From contig NZ_JAQTQR010000006.1 in NCBI RefSeq assembly GCF_028712165.1, positions 1 through 55,380 on the forward strand: a DNA stretch of 55,380 bases, read 5' to 3'. Shown one piece after another: positions 1 through 7,979 of the stretch (position 1 is its first letter; every line of letters starts with the position of its first letter). Made by a program: the position numbers and the translations under genes. The notes under the pieces are model-generated. The model was not told the DNA's origin and did not search any database. It saw only the letters and a list, made by a program, of their open reading frames with translations. The stretch comes from Sulfuricurvum sp. (GTDB taxonomy: Bacteria; Campylobacterota; Campylobacteria; Campylobacterales; Sulfurimonadaceae).

Positions 1-100
1 GGGGGAAACGCCCGGTCCCATTCCGAACCCGGAAGCTAAGACCCTCATCGCTCATAATACTGCATCTTTCAGGTGTGGGAACGTAGGTCGCCGCCTGGCC
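1..100 (+). rRNA. rrf: 5S ribosomal RNA, 3' part
   Basis: The first 100 bases read as the 3' portion of a 5S rRNA. The conserved loop with GGTCCCATTCCGAACCCGG is at about 13-32, followed by GAAGCTAAG. The terminal helix sequence CCGCCTGGCC closes at about 91-100. The 5' end lies before the window. A pyrimidine-rich stretch follows (TTTCTTCTTAA, CCCCCCTCTTC), with no convincing hairpin terminator. It presumably ends a ribosomal RNA operon that enters from the left. Confidence 0.9.
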
Positions 101-191
101 TCAGATTTCTTCTTAACTAACCCCCCTCTTCTTTTAATTCATTAATCGAAAATTTAATCTAATAAACCTATAACCATTTGTTAATCATACT

Positions 192-220
192 TTGCATTTT
201 TATGCTATTCAAGCTATAAT
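192..220 (+). promoter_or_regulatory. candidate sigma-70 promoter for the comEA-like gene
   Basis: TTGCAT at 192-197 and TATAAT at 215-220 are separated by 17 bp. The start codon follows 28 bp after the -10 box. The match to a vegetative promoter is good, but there is no experimental support. Confidence 0.5.
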
Positions 221-247
221 CTAATATTTTATTTATAAAGGTTAGAT

Positions 248-490
248 ATGGTTAAAATAATCACCCTTCTTTTTTTCATTGTTTCTCTCGCATTTGGAAC
301 TATCAATATTAATCGTGCTAATGCTGCACAGTTGCAAACGCTTAATGGAATAGGTCCATCTAAAGCTCAGGAAATCATTAAATATCGAAAAACACATGGT
401 GGCTTTAAAAGTATCGATGAACTCGTTAATGTTAATGGAATCGGTCCAAAAACACTTCAAAAATTAAAGCCGCAAGTGAGTGTTCGTTAA
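248..490 (+). CDS. ComEA-like helix-hairpin-helix DNA-binding protein
   Basis: This 80-residue protein has an N-terminal hydrophobic segment (residues 3-17, signal peptide or anchor). One ComEA-type helix-hairpin-helix domain follows at about 20-77. It has the paired hairpins NGIGPSKAQ and NGIGPKTLQ, with ININRANAAQL at the front. Proteins of this family bind double-stranded DNA non-specifically outside the inner membrane, and ComEA is the periplasmic DNA receptor in natural transformation. This is the minimal form, without the linker domain of Bacillus ComEA. An AAGG sequence just before the ATG could serve as ribosome site. Its stop codon shares TTAA with the stop of the convergent pabB gene. 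A competence role is likely but not proven by the sequence. Confidence 0.85.
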   Translation: MVKIITLLFFIVSLAFGTININRANAAQLQTLNGIGPSKAQEIIKYRKTHGGFKSIDELVNVNGIGPKTLQKLKPQVSVR

Positions 491-1422
491 GGGATATAGA
501 TCTTATCGATCATTTCCGTGTATTCACTTATCACGTTGCTTTCGGAGGTTATACCTCCACCGCTTTTATAGATAAGGCTACCGTTAATCTTTTCTATGAA
601 ACGAATTGCAACTGCGCTGTAGAGATTCTTTCCATCGTAGTATCCGAATACTCCTGTAAAATATCCGCGATCATATTCTTCAACCTCTTTTATAATCTCT
701 ACAGTCTTACGTTTGGGTGTTCCGCTTATACTACCTGCCGGTAATAGTTTACGAAGCAGTTCTCCTGCATTTTCTGTCCAGTTTATATCCAATGTGCCGC
801 AGACATGGGAACTTACTTGATGCAATTTTTTATTTCCGGTGTCAATAGTGGTTATAAAGCGAAATTTTTCAACTTTTATATCCTTGGCTACAATTCCTAA
901 ATCATTACGAAGTAGATCTACAATCATTGTATGTTCTGCAAGCTCTTTCGGATCATTTAATATGGTATTGATTGAATCAGGTACAGATGCGTCTATTGTC
1001 CCTTTCATTGGATAGGTATGGATGATATTGTCAACAATGGTAATAAAAGGTTCAGGTGAGAAACAGACAAATGTATCTTTTACGCGCATTTTATATGGCG
1101 CATGTGCCATCGTATAGATTTCATTAAGTGTATAGTCCGTTTTAATTACGGAGGGTTGTGTAAGATTTAGGAGATAGGTATTTCCGCTCCGAATATGACT
1201 TTGTACGGTTTCAAATTTTTGGGAGTAGTGCTCAAAGGCTACAGGAATATAAAGTGGTTTATGCGGTGAATTTGTACTGTCGCTTTCATTGTTGAAAGAA
1301 AACTCAATATCTTCTTTCTCAAGCTCTTCCAGTGTAAAACACTGGAGATTCTCTCCCGTGAAATTTGTGAAAAAAAAGCACTTCACTCCTGATGATACGA
1401 GCTCAGTGAAACGTTGATACAT
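487..1422 (-). CDS. pabB: aminodeoxychorismate synthase component I (chorismate-binding)
   Basis: PabB aminates chorismate to 4-amino-4-deoxychorismate for folate synthesis, using ammonia from a glutaminase subunit. The 311 residues cover the chorismate-binding fold: PMKGT with Lys140, EHTMIVDLLRNDL at 163-175, PAGSISGTPK at 228-237 and GGGIT at 288-292. A lysine in P-x-KGT is the residue that separates PabB from anthranilate synthase TrpE. The protein is shorter than E. coli PabB (about 450) and lacks most of the N-terminal subdomain, as do other short PabB proteins. Its ATG overlaps the pyrB stop by one base (TGATG), so it is the last gene of bioD-pyrB-pabB. No pabA or pabC is present here. 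Confidence 0.85.
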   Translation of the reverse strand: MYQRFTELVSSGVKCFFFTNFTGENLQCFTLEELEKEDIEFSFNNESDSTNSPHKPLYIPVAFEHYSQKFETVQSHIRSGNTYLLNLTQPSVIKTDYTLNEIYTMAHAPYKMRVKDTFVCFSPEPFITIVDNIIHTYPMKGTIDASVPDSINTILNDPKELAEHTMIVDLLRNDLGIVAKDIKVEKFRFITTIDTGNKKLHQVSSHVCGTLDINWTENAGELLRKLLPAGSISGTPKRKTVEIIKEVEEYDRGYFTGVFGYYDGKNLYSAVAIRFIEKINGSLIYKSGGGITSESNVISEYTEMIDKIYIP

Positions 1423-2291
1423 CAGGCTATAAGTGCTTTGAGAACTGCCATCCGGATGGCAACGCCGTTGCGTACTTGTTCCAATACTTTGCAGCGAGGG
1501 TCTTTGAGCATCATATCATCGATATCGATATTGCGATGTACCGGTCCCGGATGAAGGAGAATCAAATCACGATCTCCGACAAGTTCCTGTGTGATACAAA
1601 AATCGCTGGCGTAATCTTTGAGTGAACCGTAGGTTTGATGTGAATGGCGTTCGGTTTGGGTACGAAGGCTCATGATAGCATCGACGTTATCAATGACATC
1701 ACGGAGATTATGAGTCGTTTTGAGATTACTGTCCGGGAGAAAATGCGGAGGGGCTACAAGAGTGATCTCCATTCCAAAACGGGTCAATAATTCGATATTG
1801 CTGTTGGCTACACGAGAATTTTTGATATCCCCTACGATAGCGATTTTTTTGCCTTTAACATCCCCAAAATGGCGGCGGAGGGTAAAGAGATCGAGTAAGG
1901 CCTGCGTCGGATGGGCATGAGCTCCGTCGCCGGCATTGATGATTGAAGCATGGGTATTTTGCGCAAGGATATTGGGAACTCCCGCATGGGCATGGCGGAC
2001 GATCATCGCGTGAGGTCCCATTGCATCGAGATTAGCCGCCGTATCGACTAGACTTTCCCCTTTTTGGGTAGAACTTTTTTGCACATCAAGATGAACCACT
2101 TCGGCGCCTAAGCGTTTTGCTGCAATTTCAAAAGAGCTTTTGGTTCGGGTTGAGTTTTCAAAAAAGAGGGTAATGATGATTTTTTCTTTGAGGATTGGGT
2201 CAAACTGTCCCGCTAGATAGTGTTCCGCATCTCGTAAAACCTGAAGAATTTGGTCCGTCGTAAAATCATCCGTTCGAATCAGGTGTTTCAT
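1422..2291 (-). CDS. pyrB: aspartate carbamoyltransferase catalytic subunit
   Basis: PyrB condenses carbamoyl phosphate with L-aspartate, the first committed step of pyrimidine synthesis in the cytoplasm. The 289-residue protein has the carbamoyl-phosphate motif STRT (47-50) in [13 protein letters not shown], the HPTQALLDL segment, and HPGPVHRN near the C terminus in the aspartate half. GAGGAG lies upstream of the ATG. The start overlaps the bioD stop by four bases (ATGA), and the stop overlaps pabB by one base. The length is slightly below the usual 300-310. No regulatory pyrI gene is nearby. Confidence 0.95.
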   Translation of the reverse strand: MKHLIRTDDFTTDQILQVLRDAEHYLAGQFDPILKEKIIITLFFENSTRTKSSFEIAAKRLGAEVVHLDVQKSSTQKGESLVDTAANLDAMGPHAMIVRHAHAGVPNILAQNTHASIINAGDGAHAHPTQALLDLFTLRRHFGDVKGKKIAIVGDIKNSRVANSNIELLTRFGMEITLVAPPHFLPDSNLKTTHNLRDVIDNVDAIMSLRTQTERHSHQTYGSLKDYASDFCITQELVGDRDLILLHPGPVHRNIDIDDMMLKDPRCKVLEQVRNGVAIRMAVLKALIA

Positions 2292-2959
2292 GCTATCTCC
2301 TCATTTTGTAGTGAAATTGTATCCAAAAGTACTTTGGCTATGGTATCAATATCTTTCTCGATTAGGAAGAGCGGATTAAAGCGATGACTAAAATAAGGGA
2401 GGGATACGGTTTCAAAACTTGTATCCTCAGATCGGCAATTCAGTCCCCATACATAAGGCAATGCAGCACTGTCAAGTGCATTGATGCTTAAGAGTGTGTC
2501 ATTAATGCATCCGAGATTGCAGTGGGTGACTAATAATGTTACGGCATTAAAGTGTCTGGGCAGATCGATCATCATTTTTTCAGAATCGATCGGAACCATT
2601 AGCCCGCCGGCCCCTTCAATGATGACGATATCACACAGAGTTTCGATTTTTGCTAATGCGGTATCAAAGAGGCTGAAATCTATATTTTTCCCATCATTGG
2701 CCACAAAAGGTGCCGCAGGGAGGGGAAGTTGAAGGGTGACGATATCATTTAACGTTAATGAGGTGAGTGCCGGATTATAGGATAATGCGGTTTTGAAAAG
2801 CGTATTGCCATCCGATGGCAGGGTTGTGACTCCGGTTTCAACCGGTTTGTAGACACCTACCCGCAGTCCCATACGGCTGAATGCTCTGATAAGAAGTTGA
2901 GAGGAATAAGTTTTGCCGATATTGGTGTTAGTTGCGGTTACGAAAATTCGTTTAGACAA
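2288..2959 (-). CDS. bioD: dethiobiotin synthetase
   Basis: BioD is an ATP-dependent cytoplasmic enzyme that closes the ureido ring of dethiobiotin from diaminopelargonic acid and CO2, the penultimate step of biotin synthesis. The 223-residue sequence has a modified P-loop at 9-18 ([10 protein letters not shown]), the substrate-binding KPVETG at 38-43 and [10 protein letters not shown] at 115-124. It is the first gene of a minus-strand operon with pyrB and pabB and diverges from the PLP enzyme across 47 bp. No other biotin gene is in the window. Confidence 0.93.
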   Translation of the reverse strand: MSKRIFVTATNTNIGKTYSSQLLIRAFSRMGLRVGVYKPVETGVTTLPSDGNTLFKTALSYNPALTSLTLNDIVTLQLPLPAAPFVANDGKNIDFSLFDTALAKIETLCDIVIIEGAGGLMVPIDSEKMMIDLPRHFNAVTLLVTHCNLGCINDTLLSINALDSAALPYVWGLNCRSEDTSFETVSLPYFSHRFNPLFLIEKDIDTIAKVLLDTISLQNEEIA

Positions 2960-3006
2960 GGAGAGAGCCTTTTTGGTTATAATTGTCCAATTTTAATACA
3001 GGTTAG

Positions 3007-4248
3007 ATGATGAATCGCTTTGAAGAGTTTACAACACGTATAGTCCAGCAAGTCGGGAAAAAAGAGGGACCGGTCAGCCCGGTCATGGTGAATTCGGCTT
3101 CTTTCGGATATGGCAGCAGCGAAACGGGCGAAGGGATATTTGACGGATCTGTGAAAAAACCGTTATATGCTCGTGTCGGCAATCCTACATCGGCGCAGCT
3201 GGAACAGATTTTAGCTTCAATGGACGGCGGAATCGGTGCGGTCGCGGCTTCTTCTGGTATGGGTGCGACAGCTATGGCTACCTTGAGCCTTTTGAGAGCG
3301 GGTGATGAAATTATCAGTATCGGCGGACTTTTCGGAGGTACCTATTCGTATTTTACAGAGACGCTGGTGCGCTTTGGGATTACGACGCACTTTTTTGATG
3401 TGGATGCATTAGATGCTATCGAAGAAGCAATCAATACGGCTACCAAAATTATTTTTTTGGAGAGTGTCGGCAATCCGAATATGCGCCTTCCTGATATTGC
3501 AAAAATTGCCGAGATTGCCAATCGTTACGGAGTAGTCTTGATGGTGGATAATACGATTACTCCGCTGAGTGTAGTGCCGATAGCATTGGGTGCCGATATC
3601 GTTGTCTATTCAACGACTAAAATTATCACGGGAAATGCTTCGGCTCTTGGCGGTGCCGTGATTTTCCGCGCGATCGCTGAGGGTGAGGATAAGTTTAAAG
3701 GTGAGCGTTATCGTGATGTACATCCGTTCATCAAAAAGATGGGCTCTATGGCATTGGTTGCGAATGCCAAAAAACGGGCATTGCGTGATTTTGGGATGTC
3801 GGCAAACGGATTTGGAAGCTACCTGACGATGTTAGGATTGGAGACGTTGCCGTTACGTATGGATCGGATCGTTACAACGGTGGAAACAGTGGCTAAAGCT
3901 CTAAATGAGAAGGGATTGAGCGTTAATCATCCGTGTTTGCCGCACCATCCTCACCATGAGCGCTATTTGAGTCAATTTGCAAATGGGTGCGGAACCATTC
4001 TCACGATCGATATGGGGAGTAAAGAGAGAGCTTTTGAGTTCTTAAACCGTTCCAAATTGATAACGATTACGGCTAATATCGGCGATAGCCGTACTCTCGG
4101 ATTGCACATGGCTTCGACCATTTATCGCGATTTTGATGAAGCGACACGTGAGTTTTTAGGGATCACACCGGGGCTTGTTCGTGTCTCGATTGGCTTGGAA
4201 AGTGCTGAAGCGATTATTGCTGACTTTGTAAACGCGGCAAACCTTTAA
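3007..4248 (+). CDS. Cys/Met metabolism PLP-dependent enzyme (trans-sulfuration family)
   Basis: This 413-residue fold-type I PLP enzyme belongs to the family of cystathionine gamma-synthase, O-acetylhomoserine sulfhydrylase and methionine gamma-lyase. Visible features are YARVGNPT (54-61), the phosphate-binding SSGMGA (82-87), VDNT with Asp181, and STTKIITG with the Schiff-base Lys205. These residues show chemistry at the beta or gamma carbon of a sulfur amino acid, but not which reaction. O-acetylhomoserine sulfhydrylase (MetY) or methionine gamma-lyase are the leading options. A second ATG follows immediately (MMN), so the start may be one codon later. It is followed at short distance by clpS on the same strand. 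Confidence 0.8.
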   Translation: MMNRFEEFTTRIVQQVGKKEGPVSPVMVNSASFGYGSSETGEGIFDGSVKKPLYARVGNPTSAQLEQILASMDGGIGAVAASSGMGATAMATLSLLRAGDEIISIGGLFGGTYSYFTETLVRFGITTHFFDVDALDAIEEAINTATKIIFLESVGNPNMRLPDIAKIAEIANRYGVVLMVDNTITPLSVVPIALGADIVVYSTTKIITGNASALGGAVIFRAIAEGEDKFKGERYRDVHPFIKKMGSMALVANAKKRALRDFGMSANGFGSYLTMLGLETLPLRMDRIVTTVETVAKALNEKGLSVNHPCLPHHPHHERYLSQFANGCGTILTIDMGSKERAFEFLNRSKLITITANIGDSRTLGLHMASTIYRDFDEATREFLGITPGLVRVSIGLESAEAIIADFVNAANL

Positions 4249-4269
4249 AAAGATAAGGTATAGTTGCGT

Positions 4270-4569
4270 ATGGCTACAAAACACGAACACTCAACACAGT
4301 TAGATCTTTTGGTGGAACATCCAAAGCAGTACAATGTTTTTTTGCTCAATGACGATTACACGTCAATGGATTTTGTCGTTGAAATTTTGATGAAATTGTT
4401 TCGGAAAAATTTTCAGGATGCTCACGCTATCATGATTGAAGTACATCAAAAAGGGCGTGGCTTATGCGGAGTATATCCGTTTGAAGTAGCCGAAACAAAG
4501 GTACATCAAGTGGGTACACTGGCTAGAGAAAACGGATTTCCCCTTAAAGCGGTAATGGAGGAAGCATAA
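4270..4569 (+). CDS. clpS: ATP-dependent Clp protease adaptor ClpS
   Basis: ClpS binds N-terminal Leu, Phe, Tyr or Trp residues and hands such proteins to ClpA. The 99-residue protein shows the N-degron pocket motif NDDYTSMDFV (27-36), with Asn27, Asp28, Asp29 and Met33, then VHQKGRGLCGVYPFEVAETK. The ATG at 4270 is chosen. An in-frame TTG at 4264 is closer to the AAGG at 4255-4258 and would add two residues. clpA starts 2 bp after the stop. The gene is the first of the clpS-clpA-aat operon. Confidence 0.93.
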   Translation: MATKHEHSTQLDLLVEHPKQYNVFLLNDDYTSMDFVVEILMKLFRKNFQDAHAIMIEVHQKGRGLCGVYPFEVAETKVHQVGTLARENGFPLKAVMEEA

Positions 4570-4571
4570 TC

Positions 4572-6752
4572 ATGGTAAGTACAGAACTGAATGCAATTTT
4601 TCAAAAAGCGATCGCGTTTGCACGACATCAGCGTCATGAATATCTAACCATTGAACACGTTATGTTGGCATTGCTCAACTCACCTGACGGTGAGGCCATC
4701 ATCAAGTCTTGCGGTGCGGACGTGGAGCTTATCCGCGAAGCACTGGGTGCGTATTTGATGCAGACAATGGAGCCGTTACCGGACGATGCGGAACAAGATC
4801 CTTTTGAGACGGTCGCATTGGCTCGGATGATTGACGGAATGATGCACCATGTACGAAGTGCCCAAAAAGAGTATGCGGATGTAGGCGATCTTATCGCAGC
4901 AGTGTATGAAGAACATCATACGTATGCGTGTATGCTGCTCGAAGAGTATGGAATCAGTCGTGTCGATGTACTCGAAGCAATTTCACATCGGGATATGGAT
5001 ACTGCGCAGGATGAGTCCCAAAATGAAGGGGCATTGCAAAAATACTCGATCAACCTGATTGCCCAGGCACGTAAAGGGAAGATTGATCCCGTTATCGGAC
5101 GGGTTAATGAAATTGAACGTACGATTCAAACTCTCTGCCGTCGAAAGAAAAACAATCCGCTCTTAATTGGTGAACCGGGAGTGGGTAAAACAGCGATTGC
5201 TGAAGGGTTGGCATTACGGATTCTCTCAGGAGATGTTCCTAAAATTTTGGAAAATGCCGAAGTTTTTGCTCTGGATTTAGGGGCGATGCTTGCGGGAACC
5301 AAATACCGCGGAGATTTTGAAAAACGGCTCAAAGCCGTGATGGATGAGGCAGCCGAACATCCGAATGCTATTTTATTTATCGATGAAATTCACACGATTG
5401 TAGGCGCTGGAGCTGTCGGCGGCGGAAGTATGGATGCGTCTAATCAGCTCAAACCCGCTCTTGCTTCCGGTATTTTGAAATGTATGGGGGCAACGACTCA
5501 TGCGGAATACCGAAGCGTTTTTGAAAAAGATCGTGCCCTTAGCCGCCGTTTTGCCCGTATTGAAGTGGGCGAACCTTCGGATGAAGAGAGTTTTTTGATT
5601 CTCAAAGGGCTCCGAGAACGGTATGAAAAACACCATGGAGTGAAATACACCGATAAAGCGCTTCGCTCTGCGGTTGAACTCTCCAAAAAATACATTACCG
5701 ATCGCTTTTTACCGGATGTCGCGATTGATTTGATCGATGAAGCCGGAGCATCGTTTCATCTCAAAACCCATAAACGCACGACGATCACTCCCCACGATAT
5801 CGAAGCGATTATTTCGAAAATGACGGGAGTACCCACTTCGAAAATGGGGACAGACGTACGCGAAAAACTCTCTTCGCTGGAATCGGATTTGAAAGCACTT
5901 GTTATCGGACAGGATCATGCCGTTAGCCAAGTGGTCAAGTCGATCAAACGTTCGTATGCCGGTTTGAGTGCAGAACATAAGCCGATTGCATCTTTTCTCT
6001 TTTCCGGCCCTACGGGCGTTGGAAAAACAGAATTGGCGAAATCATTGGCTCAGACTTTGGGAATTTATTTCGAGCGGTTCGATATGTCCGAATATATGGA
6101 AAAACACGCTATTAGCCGTCTCATCGGGTCACCTCCGGGATATGTGGGATTTGAGCAGGGAGGATTGCTGGTCGAAACGGTTCGAAAACACCCTTATATG
6201 GTGTTATTGCTCGATGAGATCGAAAAAGCGCATCCCGATTTGATCAATGTTCTTTTACAGGTAATGGACAGTGCGACACTCACCGATAATACAGGATTTA
6301 AAGCGAATTTTTCGAATGTCGTATTGGTTATGACCTCAAATATCGGGGCAACAGAGCGGAACGTTATGGGATTCAATGCAGACAGTTCTATTTCACGTCA
6401 TGAAGCGCTAAAATCATTTTTTACTCCGGAATTCCGTAATCGGCTGGATGGGGTTGTTGAGTTTGCGGCATTGCCTATGAATGTTGTCGAGGGGATCGTT
6501 GATAAATTCATTAGAGAACTCAATATACAGCTCAAACCAAAAAAAGTCAGCGTGGCTCTCAGCGACAAAGCAAAAGTGTATATTGCAAAAATCGGATATG
6601 ACAAAGCGATGGGGGCACGTCCGCTTGGGCGCGTTATTTCTGAAAAAATCAAAGATTCATTGGTAGATGAAATGCTCTTTGGCCGTTTGGCACAAGGGGG
6701 GAAAGTTTTCGTCGATTATACGGATCAACTTGTTTTTGATTATGCTGAATGA
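4572..6752 (+). CDS. clpA: ATP-dependent Clp protease ATP-binding subunit ClpA
   Basis: ClpA is a hexameric AAA+ unfoldase that feeds substrates to ClpP. The 726-residue protein has a Clp_N repeat domain (1 to about 140) for ClpS docking. The first AAA module has Walker A GEPGVGKT (about 200-207) and Walker B FIDEIHTI. The second has Walker A GPTGVGKT (about 479-486), Walker [13 protein letters not shown] and the pore-loop context [13 protein letters not shown]. There is no ClpB-type middle coiled coil. A strong GGAGGAAG ribosome site lies 7 bp before the ATG, inside the end of clpS. Its stop overlaps the aat start (ATGA). No clpP is in the window. Confidence 0.95.
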   Translation: MVSTELNAIFQKAIAFARHQRHEYLTIEHVMLALLNSPDGEAIIKSCGADVELIREALGAYLMQTMEPLPDDAEQDPFETVALARMIDGMMHHVRSAQKEYADVGDLIAAVYEEHHTYACMLLEEYGISRVDVLEAISHRDMDTAQDESQNEGALQKYSINLIAQARKGKIDPVIGRVNEIERTIQTLCRRKKNNPLLIGEPGVGKTAIAEGLALRILSGDVPKILENAEVFALDLGAMLAGTKYRGDFEKRLKAVMDEAAEHPNAILFIDEIHTIVGAGAVGGGSMDASNQLKPALASGILKCMGATTHAEYRSVFEKDRALSRRFARIEVGEPSDEESFLILKGLRERYEKHHGVKYTDKALRSAVELSKKYITDRFLPDVAIDLIDEAGASFHLKTHKRTTITPHDIEAIISKMTGVPTSKMGTDVREKLSSLESDLKALVIGQDHAVSQVVKSIKRSYAGLSAEHKPIASFLFSGPTGVGKTELAKSLAQTLGIYFERFDMSEYMEKHAISRLIGSPPGYVGFEQGGLLVETVRKHPYMVLLLDEIEKAHPDLINVLLQVMDSATLTDNTGFKANFSNVVLVMTSNIGATERNVMGFNADSSISRHEALKSFFTPEFRNRLDGVVEFAALPMNVVEGIVDKFIRELNIQLKPKKVSVALSDKAKVYIAKIGYDKAMGARPLGRVISEKIKDSLVDEMLFGRLAQGGKVFVDYTDQLVFDYAE

Positions 6753-7426
6753 TTCCAAAACTCACCTATCACCTCTCTTTTCCTAATCCTGCAGATGCAT
6801 CCAAAGAGGGAGTCGTAGCCTACGGCGGCGATCTCTCCCCTTCACGTTTAATGATGGCGTATCGTTTGGGTATATTTCCCTGGTATAGCAAGGGAGATCC
6901 TATCCTCTGGTGGTCACCGGATCCTAGACTCATATTGGAGTTGGATGATTTTAAATTGAGCCGCTCTTTACGGAAAAAACGTGCTCATTTTGAAGTTCGT
7001 TTTGACACGGCTTTCTCTCAGGTTATTCGTGAATGCAGTATGGCACCTCGCCGTGGTCAAAAAGGAAGCTGGATTGTACCGGATATGATAGAAGCCTATG
7101 AAACACTTCACGCACTTGGGCATGCACACAGTGTCGAAGCGTATCAAAACGGTATGTTAGTCGGTGGACTGTACGGTGTGAGTGTCGGAGGGGTATTTTG
7201 CGGCGAATCGATGTTTGCCAAAGTGTCCGATGCTTCCAAAGTAGCTTTTGCAGTGCTTGTTGAACATTTACGCAAATGGGGATACTCTTTTATCGATTGC
7301 CAGGTTCCGACGAATCATCTCAAAAGTTTGGGTGCAAAAGAAGTTTCAAGAGAGCATTTTTTGGAGCGTCTTAAAACAGCGGTAGAGCAAATCGATGCCA
7401 ATTGTTGGAATGTGAGAGATGTTTAA
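6749..7426 (+). CDS. aat: leucyl/phenylalanyl-tRNA--protein transferase
   Basis: Aat transfers Leu or Phe from charged tRNA to proteins that begin with Lys or Arg, making N-degrons for ClpS. The 225-residue sequence carries the family blocks GIFPWYSKGDPILWWSPDPR, SVEAYQNGMLVGGLYGVSVG, GVFCGESMF and FIDCQVPTNHLKSLGA. The start overlaps the clpA stop by four bases (ATGA), so the two are translationally coupled. The operon thus encodes residue addition, recognition and unfolding for one degradation pathway. Confidence 0.95.
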   Translation: MIPKLTYHLSFPNPADASKEGVVAYGGDLSPSRLMMAYRLGIFPWYSKGDPILWWSPDPRLILELDDFKLSRSLRKKRAHFEVRFDTAFSQVIRECSMAPRRGQKGSWIVPDMIEAYETLHALGHAHSVEAYQNGMLVGGLYGVSVGGVFCGESMFAKVSDASKVAFAVLVEHLRKWGYSFIDCQVPTNHLKSLGAKEVSREHFLERLKTAVEQIDANCWNVRDV

Positions 7427-7475
7427 GGTTTTTTTACTTATACTCTCTGTTAATTCTTATGAAAAAGGGGTCTAT

Positions 7476-7922
7476 ATGAAAAAAGTTTTAATCAGTATCG
7501 CAGCAGTCGCTGCACTTAGTACGGCAGGTTTTGCAACAGTTAACAGCCAAACAGGGTGTGGTCTTGGGTCACAAATTATTCACGATGACAGTTCAGCCGT
7601 TATGTTGGCACTTCAGGCAACAACCAATGGAACACTCGGGAACCAAACGTTTGGTGTTACATCAGGAACTTCTGGATGTAAAAAATCAAAATTGGTATTG
7701 AATGAGCGTGCAGCAGAGTTCGTTGCTTCCAATATGGATCAACTTTCTCGTGAGATCGCTATCGGACACGGTGAAAGTGTTTCAACATTGGCAGAACTTT
7801 TGAACGTTCAAGACAAAGCGGCATTCGCATCGGCTCTTCAAGCAAATTACAACGCTATCTATAGCAGTGATAAAGCGGACATGGCTACCGTGTTGGATAA
7901 CGTTTCAACAATCGCCGGATAA
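7476..7922 (+). CDS. exported DUF3015-family protein
   Basis: This 148-residue protein starts at 7476, where AAGGGG lies 5 bp upstream and a clear signal peptide follows (MKKVLISIAAVAALSTAGFA, cleavage after about residue 20). The mature part begins near an early GCGLGS motif and has a second cysteine pair region (SGCKKSK), which suggests a disulfide. The rest is predicted helical. The pattern resembles DUF3015, a family of unknown function seen in Gram-negative bacteria. It lies directly upstream of a DUF4105 gene, and the two may act together in the periplasm. A longer in-frame reading from 7419 has no ribosome site and would hide the signal peptide. Confidence 0.75.
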   Translation: MKKVLISIAAVAALSTAGFATVNSQTGCGLGSQIIHDDSSAVMLALQATTNGTLGNQTFGVTSGTSGCKKSKLVLNERAAEFVASNMDQLSREIAIGHGESVSTLAELLNVQDKAAFASALQANYNAIYSSDKADMATVLDNVSTIAG

Positions 7923-7941
7923 TAGCTATTTTTAAATGTGT

Positions 7942-7961
7942 ATTCCCGCTTTTGCGGGAAT
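7942..7961. repeat. perfect 8-bp inverted repeat (REP-like or terminator-like hairpin)
   Basis: ATTCCCGC, a TTTT loop and GCGGGAAT form a perfect stem between the DUF3015 and DUF4105 genes. Palindromes of this consensus are common intergenic repeats in many bacteria. Only GACGAATC follows, not a T-run, so intrinsic termination is doubtful. It may instead act as an mRNA-stabilising or attenuating hairpin between the two genes. Confidence 0.7.
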
Positions 7962-7979
7962 GACGAATCTGAGGTTTTT

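Noticed and set aside
7419-7475. Extended start of the DUF3015 protein overlapping aat
   Set aside because: The ATG at 7476 has AAGGGG 5 bp upstream and begins a textbook signal peptide.
7938-7979. N-terminal extension of the DUF4105 protein reading YSRFCGND
   Set aside because: This is the translation of the ATTCCCGC hairpin repeat. There is no ribosome site, and a signal peptide starts right after the TTG at 7980 with GAGG upstream.
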